5,233 nucleotides of DNA from DASZZX01 sp036260415. GTDB taxonomy: Bacteria > Actinomycetota > Nitriliruptoria > Nitriliruptorales > JAHWKO01. The translations under genes and the position numbers were made by a program. Positions 1 through 4,033 of the stretch are shown here, one piece after another (the first letter of the stretch is position 1; each line of letters opens with the position of its first letter). A model generated the notes under the pieces. That model had not been told where the DNA came from, made no database searches, and was given only the letters and a program-made list of their open reading frames with translations. The stretch lies in the NCBI GenBank assembly GCA_036260415.1, contig DASZZX010000179.1:1-5233 (forward strand). Reading direction: 5' to 3'.

Positions 1-233
1 CGACGGCGGCCGAGCACGTCGTACGACCAGCAGACGCCCGCGCTGGTCCCGGGCGATCGCCCCGACCCCCACCACCGGACCCGACGCCGGCTGCACGGAC
101 CTGCGCGACCGGGTGACCTGCACGCTCTGGTGGCACCGTGACGCCGGCGTCGGGTCCGGTGGTGGGGGTCGGGGCGATCGCCCGGGACCAGCGCGGGCGT
201 CTGCTGGTCGTACGACGTGCTCGGCCGCCGTCG
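1..233. repeat. Perfect 91-bp inverted repeat with 51-bp spacer at the window edge
   Basis: Bases 1-91 are the exact reverse complement of bases 143-233 with no mismatch. The axis is such that base i pairs with base 234-i. Inside the arms, 92-93 do not pair with 141-142, but 94-98 (CACGG) pair again with 136-140 (CCGTG), leaving an unpaired centre of 37 bases. The right arm is protein-coding (residues 2 to 32 of the NUDIX gene), so the left arm is an inverted copy of coding sequence and codes for the same peptide on the minus strand. The repeat starts exactly at base 1, so it may run on beyond the window. A fold-back copying or assembly artefact at a contig end is the most likely cause. A real head-to-head duplication is the alternative. 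Confidence 0.97.
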
Positions 234-548
234 GCGGGCCGTTGGACGCTGCCGGGTGGCCGGCTCGAGATGGGGGAGCGACTGGCGGACGCGGTCGCAC
301 GCGAGCTGCGGGAGGAGACCGGCCTGGTCGGGGAGGTCGGCGCGCTGGTCGGTGTGTTCGAGTTCCTGAGCCAGGGCCACCACCTCGTCGTCCTGGACTT
401 CCTGGTCGAGGTCGTGGGCGGCGACCTGACGGCGGCCGACGACGCCGACGCGGTGGCCTGGATGACGCGCGCGGAGCTGGAGGGTGTCGCGACGACCGGC
501 GGGCTGCTCGCCTTCCTCGACAGCCACGGCGTGGAGCTTGCGCCGTGA
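138..548 (+). CDS. NUDIX hydrolase (MutT/ADP-ribose pyrophosphatase-like, substrate unknown)
   Basis: This is a soluble 136-residue protein, the usual size of a single-domain NUDIX hydrolase. Such enzymes split nucleoside diphosphates linked to another group X (NTPs, oxidised nucleotides, ADP-ribose and similar) using Mg2+ or Mn2+. The Nudix signature GX5EX7REUXEEXGU is complete: G41, E47, then R55-E56-L57, E59-E60, G62-L63. It is preceded by the typical W36-T-L-P-G-G run, and residues 8-27 form the expected first strands (VVGVGAIA, GRLLVVRR). No extra domain is present to fix the substrate. The start is GTG at 138: an in-frame TGA at 114-116 lies just upstream and no other start codon falls between them. 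Only a weak GGTGG (129-133) could serve as ribosome site. The first 32 codons lie in the right arm of the inverted repeat, so the sequence upstream of about 140 may not be genuine. The next gene begins 44 bp after the stop, or overlaps it if its earlier GTG is used. Confidence 0.9.
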   Translation: MTPASGPVVGVGAIARDQRGRLLVVRRARPPSAGRWTLPGGRLEMGERLADAVARELREETGLVGEVGALVGVFEFLSQGHHLVVLDFLVEVVGGDLTAADDADAVAWMTRAELEGVATTGGLLAFLDSHGVELAP

Positions 549-556
549 CCCGACCC

Positions 557-562
557 TATACT
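557..562 (+). promoter_or_regulatory. Candidate -10 box TATACT
   Basis: TATACT is a near-consensus sigma-70-type -10 hexamer and stands out in very GC-rich DNA just after the NUDIX stop codon. Transcription would begin near 568-570, giving a short leader that carries the GGGAG ribosome site at 582-586 before the GTG at 593. I find no convincing -35 element at 16-18 bp spacing; a TTGCGC at 538-543 is too close. The call rests on the -10 box and its position. Confidence 0.45.
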
Positions 563-581
563 CCCGACCCCCTTGCCCGAT

Positions 582-586
582 GGGAG
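582..586 (+). promoter_or_regulatory. Shine-Dalgarno site deciding the GTG start at 593
   Basis: GGGAG ends 6 bases before the GTG at 593. A competing GGAG at 533-536 lies 8 bases before the GTG at 545, which would overlap the NUDIX stop as GTGA. The 16 codons between 545 and 593 include TAT, ACT, CTT and CGA, rare in this GC-rich coding style, and contain the TATACT box. I therefore favour 593. Confidence 0.5.
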
Positions 587-592
587 TGCTGC

Positions 593-1372
593 GTGCGCGG
601 CGTGGAGGTGTTGTCGGCCATCGTGTACGACCACACCACCGCCGACGAGCGGACCGGCCGGGTGGATCCCGCCGTCTACCTGCGCGGCGAACTGCCCGCC
701 ACCGCACGCCCCTTCGGGGTCGAGCGGATGTACCGAGGTCCGCAAGGTCACTACGACGAGTCGTTCGCGATCGTGGCACCGGACGGCGAGGTCGTGTACC
801 AGCACCCGTACGCGCGCATCACCCTGCGCGGCGAGATGTTCGAGGACCGCTACCGGGACGTGGTCGACGAGCCGGTCACGTTCCGCTCCGCGGACGAGCA
901 CACGCTGGTGATCCTGCTGGGGGAGGTCCCGGTCGCGCGCGTCCCCGTGTTCGTCGAGGCCCCCGAGTCCGCGCAGGCCGCGGGTGTGGTCGGCGACGCG
1001 CTGGCCGCGACGCTCAAGAAGAGCGCGATCATCTGGCTGACGATCCCCCAGCCGGGGGGCGGCAGCGTCACCAAGCCGGCCTGGTTCGTCTACCAGGACG
1101 GCAAGGTCTTCGTCCTGACGGGGCCGGGCGAACAGGATCTGACCAACATCGCGCAGGCCGAGGAGGTGCTGGTCACCACCCGCAGCGCCGAGGTGCGTGC
1201 GCAGGTGGGTCGGATCCCCGCCACCGTGCGCGTCGTGGACCCCGACGACGAGACGTTCACCCGGATCGCCCGGCTGGGGATCGGGACGCGTCTGAACATG
1301 CGCGACGGTGAGGCCGCCATGGACCGCTGGCGCACGACGTGCACCATGGTGGAGCTGACCCCCCAGGTGTGA
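593..1372 (+). CDS. Uncharacterised two-part protein with C-terminal PNPOx/F420-like split-barrel domain
   Basis: The protein has 259 residues from the GTG at 593 (275 if the GTG at 545 is used). It has no signal peptide or membrane segment and is probably cytoplasmic. Residues about 1-130 are rich in predicted beta strand and match no domain I can name; motifs include VYDHTT (11-16), ERMYRG and VPVF. Residues about 137-257 resemble the split beta-barrel of the pyridoxamine 5'-phosphate oxidase-like flavin/F420 superfamily: LKKSAIIWLTI (141-151), then T-K-P-A-W-F-V-Y (160-167), LTGPGEQDL (175-183) and an alternating strand region. Members bind FMN, F420 or haem, but I see no residue set that fixes the cofactor, so no reaction is proposed. 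It follows the NUDIX gene on the same strand with its own candidate promoter and ribosome site. The coding call is firm from its length and composition. The barrel assignment is a similarity judgement from memory of the superfamily. Confidence 0.75.
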   Translation: MRGVEVLSAIVYDHTTADERTGRVDPAVYLRGELPATARPFGVERMYRGPQGHYDESFAIVAPDGEVVYQHPYARITLRGEMFEDRYRDVVDEPVTFRSADEHTLVILLGEVPVARVPVFVEAPESAQAAGVVGDALAATLKKSAIIWLTIPQPGGGSVTKPAWFVYQDGKVFVLTGPGEQDLTNIAQAEEVLVTTRSAEVRAQVGRIPATVRVVDPDDETFTRIARLGIGTRLNMRDGEAAMDRWRTTCTMVELTPQV

Positions 1373-1418
1373 CGGCGGCGGTCGCCGGGCAGTTCCCGGG
1401 CACCGATGCGTGCGGCTC

Positions 1419-1424
1419 TACGCT
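1419..1424 (+). promoter_or_regulatory. Candidate -10 box for leaderless transcript (TACGCT)
   Basis: TACGCT fits the actinobacterial TAnnnT -10 pattern and is followed by 6 bases and then the ATG at 1431. Transcription could thus start on the A of the start codon, giving a leaderless mRNA. No Shine-Dalgarno sequence precedes this ATG or the other possible starts (GTG 1410, ATG 1437, ATG 1443), which supports the reading. No clear -35 box is visible. Confidence 0.35.
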
Positions 1425-1430
1425 CCGCCC

Positions 1431-2507
1431 ATGCTCATGGTGATGCGGGTCATCGTGCTGGTCGCCGGGTTCTGGTTGGTGATCTTCAGCGGTCTGGCAG
1501 CGATCCGCACCGTCGTGCTGCCGCGGGGCATCCCGGTGCTGCTGACCCGCGTGGTGTTCCTGTTCTGGCGCAAGCTCTTCAGAGCTGTGGCCGACCGGGC
1601 CCGCAGCTACCACGAACGCGACCGGGCGATGGCGCTGTACGCGCCGGTGTCGCTGGTCAGCCTGCCGTTCGTGTGGCTGTTCCTGGTCGCGGTCGGCTTC
1701 TGGGGTGTCTACTGGGCGCTCGGTGTCCGGCCGCTGCGGCAGGCGTTCTCGCTGTCGGGCTCGTCGCTGCTGACCCTGGGGTTCACCGATCCGGTCGACC
1801 TGCCCACCACCGTTGTGGCGTTCTTCGAGACCGCGATCGGCATCGGTCTCGCCGCGCTGCTGATCGCGTACCTGCCGTCGATGTACGCCACCTTCTCGCG
1901 GCGGGAGGCCGCGGTCGGGCTGTTGGAGGTGCGTGCCGGATCGCCCCCCTCCGCACTGGAGCTGCTGGTGCGTTTCCACCGCATCGAGTGGGTGGGACGG
2001 CTGCCGGATCTGTGGACCTTCTGGGAGGGCTGGTTCAACGAGCTGGAGGAGACCCACACGTCGCTGCCCGCGATGGTGTTCTTCCGCTCGCCGCACCCGG
2101 ACCGCTCCTGGATCACCGCTGCCGGGGCCGTGCTCGACGCCGCGTCCCTGCGCGCCTCCACCCTCGACCTGCCGCGCGAACCGGAGGCGGAGGTGTGCAT
2201 CCGGGCCGGCTACCTGGCGTTGCGGCACATCGCCAACTTCTTCCGCATCCCCTACGACCCCGACCCCGCCCCCGACGACCCGATCAGCGTCACGCGCGAG
2301 GAGTTCGACGAGGTGGTCGCGGAGCTGGCGGAGGCGGGACTGCCGATCCGCGCCGGCCGGGACCAGGCGTGGCGCGACTTCGCGGGGTGGCGGGTCAACT
2401 ACGACGGGGTGCTGCTGCGGCTCGCGGCGCTCGTGGAAGCGCCGTACGCCCCGTGGTCGTCGGACCGTTCGGCGGCGCCGGACGCGATCCGCCGTCGACG
2501 CCGCTGA
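1431..2507 (+). CDS. Ion-channel-like membrane protein (potassium channel family, altered filter)
   Basis: From the ATG at 1431 this is a 358-residue protein. Membrane segment 1 spans about residues 6-26, followed by TVVLPR. Segment 2 spans about 72-98. A pore-loop region with SGSSLL leads into the filter-like T115-L-G-F-T-D-P121, and segment 3 spans about 127-149, ending in YLPSMYATFSRRE. The rest, about 200 residues, is a soluble, probably cytoplasmic domain. The pore-helix, filter and inner-helix order matches the two-helix potassium-channel fold (Ion_trans_2-like), and actinobacteria have a family of such proteins with this conserved C-terminal region. In canonical channels the filter is TVGYGD; here the second glycine is threonine, so potassium selectivity is doubtful. 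Function and gating are unknown. Starts at GTG 1410 or ATG 1437/1443 are possible; 1431 is preferred because of the TACGCT box. The protein ends in a basic tail (RRRRR), and the stop lies inside a tandem repeat. Confidence 0.8.
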   Translation: MLMVMRVIVLVAGFWLVIFSGLAAIRTVVLPRGIPVLLTRVVFLFWRKLFRAVADRARSYHERDRAMALYAPVSLVSLPFVWLFLVAVGFWGVYWALGVRPLRQAFSLSGSSLLTLGFTDPVDLPTTVVAFFETAIGIGLAALLIAYLPSMYATFSRREAAVGLLEVRAGSPPSALELLVRFHRIEWVGRLPDLWTFWEGWFNELEETHTSLPAMVFFRSPHPDRSWITAAGAVLDAASLRASTLDLPREPEAEVCIRAGYLALRHIANFFRIPYDPDPAPDDPISVTREEFDEVVAELAEAGLPIRAGRDQAWRDFAGWRVNYDGVLLRLAALVEAPYAPWSSDRSAAPDAIRRRRR

Positions 2508-2557
2508 GCCGCCGGCAACGCCGCTGAGCCGCCGGTGACGGCGCTGAGCTGTCCGGC
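2498..2557 (+). repeat. Three-unit 20-bp tandem repeat across the stop codon of the channel-like gene
   Basis: Units are 2498-2517, 2518-2537 and 2538-2557. Units 1 and 2 agree at 18 of 20 bases (ACGCCGCTGAGCCGCCGG is shared); unit 3 agrees with unit 2 at 14 of 20. Each unit holds a TGA, at 2505, 2525 and 2545. Because 20 is not a multiple of 3, these fall in all three forward frames. The first is the real stop of the upstream gene. Confidence 0.85.
2527..2545 (+). terminator. Hairpin with GTGA (GNRA) loop, possible 3' end structure
   Basis: AGC pairs with GCT, and GCCG (2531-2534) pairs with CGGC (2539-2542), around the loop GTGA. The base at 2530 is bulged. This gives a 7-bp GC-rich stem just after the channel-like gene. 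GNRA loops are unusually stable in RNA. No T tract follows, so it is not a standard intrinsic terminator. It could protect a 3' end or act as a weak terminator, or be a by-product of the tandem repeat. Confidence 0.25.
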
Positions 2558-2563
2558 ACGGTC

Positions 2564-2576
2564 ACGGACGGTCCGT
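2564..2576. promoter_or_regulatory. Palindrome ACGGAC-G-GTCCGT, candidate operator
   Basis: This is a perfect 6-bp inverted repeat around one central base. Its last base lies 23 bp upstream of the candidate -10 box at 2600-2605, so it covers the region where a -35 element would lie. A dimeric regulator site is possible, but no regulator gene is present in the window. Confidence 0.25.
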
Positions 2577-2591
2577 TCGGAGCCTCACCGC

Positions 2592-2611
2592 CGGCGCGTT
2601 ACCGTGCGCCG
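2592..2611. promoter_or_regulatory. Candidate yibE/F promoter inside a dyad (CGGCGC-N8-GCGCCG)
   Basis: CGGCGC at 2592-2597 is the exact inverse of GCGCCG at 2606-2611. The 8-base centre contains most of TACCGT (2600-2605), which fits the TAnnnT -10 pattern. Transcription from it would start near 2612 and give a leader of about 18 bases carrying the AGGGAGGG site. A -35 is not clear; TTCGGA at 2576-2581 is a weak candidate at 18 bp. A dyad around a -10 box suggests repressor binding, but could be chance in such GC-rich DNA. Confidence 0.35.
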
Positions 2612-2619
2612 ACCGCGGC

Positions 2620-2627
2620 AGGGAGGG
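2620..2627 (+). promoter_or_regulatory. Strong Shine-Dalgarno site AGGGAGGG for the yibE/F-like gene
   Basis: AGGGAGGG ends 2 bases before the GTG at 2630, and AGGGAG within it ends 4 bases before. Spacing is short but workable. The next in-frame ATG at 2651 is more than 20 bases away and would remove the charged N-terminus before the first membrane helix, so the site decides for GTG 2630. Confidence 0.6.
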
Positions 2628-2629
2628 TC

Positions 2630-3922
2630 GTGGACCGGATCGAACGGCGCATGCTCGCGGTGGTGGCGCTGCTCGTGGCACTCACCGCGGTCGGGTTGTG
2701 GGCGCTGTGGCCGCGCGCGCAGGCGGCCCCGCCCGGGGAGGTCGCGCCACTGTACGCGGCTGTGATCCGCTCCGCCGAGGACTACGACTGCCCGCGACGG
2801 TCGCCCGACGACCCCTTCCCCCGGCAACGCACCGGACCCTGCCAGCGGGTCACGGTGGAGGTCGCGGAGGGGCCCGACGCGGGACAGACCTTCGAGATCG
2901 ACACCGGCGACGAGGACTACCCGACGTTCGAGGCCGGCGACCGGGTACGGGTCGCCGTGTCGAGCGTCGAGGGTGCACGGACCAGCTACTACGTGGCCGA
3001 CTTCGCCCGGCTCCGGCCGCTGCTGCTGCTGTTCGCCATGTTCGTGGCCACCGTGGTCGCGGTCGGCCGCTGGCACGGGCTGCGGTCGCTGCTCGGACTC
3101 GGCCTGAGCCTGGCCATCGTCGTGTGGTTCGTGGTCCCCGCGATCCTCGCCGGGCGCAACCCGTTCGCGGTGGCCGTGGTCGGCGCCTTCGCGATCATGG
3201 TGGTGACCCTGTACCTGGCCCACGGGCTCACGGTGAAGACCACCTCGGCTCTGATCGGCACCGCGGCCGCGCTGGGGCTCACCGCCGTCCTGGGACTGCT
3301 GTTCGTGGCCGCGACCAACCTGACGGGGCTGTCGTCCGAGGAGGCCAGCCTCGCGCGCTTCGCGGTCGAGGGACTGGACCTTCGCGGCCTGATCCTGGCA
3401 GGGCTGGTGATCGGCGCGCTCGGCGTCCTGGACGACGTGACCGTCAGCCAGGCGTCCACCGTGTTCGCGGTGCACGATGCCAACCCCCAGCAGAGCTTCG
3501 GGCAGGTGTTCCGCCTGGCGATGGCGGTCGGGCGTGATCACATCGCCTCGACCGTCAACACACTGGTGCTCGCCTACGTCGGTGCCTCCATCGCCCTGAT
3601 CGTGCTCTTCTCGACGGGCGGGTCCGATCTCGCGGAGATCGTGAATACCGAGGTCGTCGCCGGCGAGATCGTCACCACGCTGGTCGGATCGCTCGGGCTG
3701 ATCTCCGCCGTGCCGTTCACGACCGCGCTGGCGACCACGGTGGCGCTGCGTCGGCGGCCACCGGGGCGACCCCTCCCCCACCACCTGCGTGAGGAGGTCG
3801 ACGAGTCCGCGCTCACCGACGAGGAGCTCGCCCACCGCCGTTGGGTGGAGTACCTGCGTAGCGGCGCCGGGGCGGAGGGAGGCGTGGCGCCGCGCGTGCC
3901 GACCGATGGGGACGATGGCTGA
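2630..3922 (+). CDS. YibE/F family multi-pass membrane protein
   Basis: This 430-residue protein has the full architecture of the YibE/F family, whose role is not established (a transport function has been suggested for relatives). A short basic N-terminus (RRIERR-like, residues 3-7) precedes membrane segment 1 at about 8-27. An external domain follows at about 30-125, with a cysteine pair at C54 and C71. A bundle of about seven further helices begins near residue 129. The family signatures are clear: G265-V-L-D-D-V-T-V-S-Q-A-S276, then G301-R-D-H-I-A-S-T-V-N-T-L312 with LAYVGAS after it, and the final helix containing SAVPFTTALATTVAL. The conserved acidic pair D268/D269 and D303-H304 sit at the ends of helices. 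The C-terminal tail (about 375-430) is charged and probably cytoplasmic. Length and motif order are complete. It has its own ribosome site and candidate promoter and converges on the aminopeptidase gene. Confidence 0.92.
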   Translation: MDRIERRMLAVVALLVALTAVGLWALWPRAQAAPPGEVAPLYAAVIRSAEDYDCPRRSPDDPFPRQRTGPCQRVTVEVAEGPDAGQTFEIDTGDEDYPTFEAGDRVRVAVSSVEGARTSYYVADFARLRPLLLLFAMFVATVVAVGRWHGLRSLLGLGLSLAIVVWFVVPAILAGRNPFAVAVVGAFAIMVVTLYLAHGLTVKTTSALIGTAAALGLTAVLGLLFVAATNLTGLSSEEASLARFAVEGLDLRGLILAGLVIGALGVLDDVTVSQASTVFAVHDANPQQSFGQVFRLAMAVGRDHIASTVNTLVLAYVGASIALIVLFSTGGSDLAEIVNTEVVAGEIVTTLVGSLGLISAVPFTTALATTVALRRRPPGRPLPHHLREEVDESALTDEELAHRRWVEYLRSGAGAEGGVAPRVPTDGDDG

Positions 3923-4033
3923 GTGCGCCGCCTCGCCCGCGGTCGGCGACGCACCGCACGCCCCCACGGTTCGCTCGGTCCTGCGCGATCGCAGCCGGGG
4001 TCGTCGCGTCCGGCCGCGCGCCCGCGTCGTGGA
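3923..4033. other. Convergent intergenic gap without a clear terminator
   Basis: These 111 bases separate the ends of two converging genes. A small stem CTGCG-CGAT-CGCAG (3981-3994) is the best fold, and no run of T follows on either strand. No open reading frame here is supported. Confidence 0.6.

Noticed and set aside
1..141. A frame open from base 1 ends at TGA 139-141, overlapping the GTG of the NUDIX gene like a coupled upstream gene.
   Set aside because: Most of it lies in the left arm of the inverted repeat, which may be artificial. Only about 16 codons (92-141) are independent, too few to support a gene.
113..592. A reading frame in the phase of the second gene stays open from 113, suggesting a 419-residue protein.
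   Set aside because: It overlaps the NUDIX gene, which has a complete catalytic motif in another phase. The upstream part is low-complexity Arg/Gly/Ala sequence typical of out-of-phase reading of GC-rich DNA.
1385..1399. A stem CCGGG-CAGTT-CCCGG just after the second gene as a terminator.
   Set aside because: Five base pairs with no following T run are too weak to distinguish from chance at this GC content.
1257..2228. A 323-codon minus-strand frame opposite the second and third genes.
   Set aside because: It is biased in Gln/His/Arg and spans two unrelated plus-strand genes, so it is an antisense shadow.
2585..3967. A 460-codon open frame on the minus strand opposite the YibE/F gene.
   Set aside because: The translation is low-complexity His/Arg/Gly/Gln-rich sequence with no domain, and the plus strand here encodes a well-recognised family.
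3981..3994. A stem CTGCG-CGAT-CGCAG as a bidirectional terminator between converging genes; it contains GCGATCGC, also present at 53-60 and 174-181.
   Set aside because: The stem is only 5 bp and has no T tract on either strand. The octamer is expected by chance in GC-rich DNA, and two of its three copies are the two arms of the inverted repeat.
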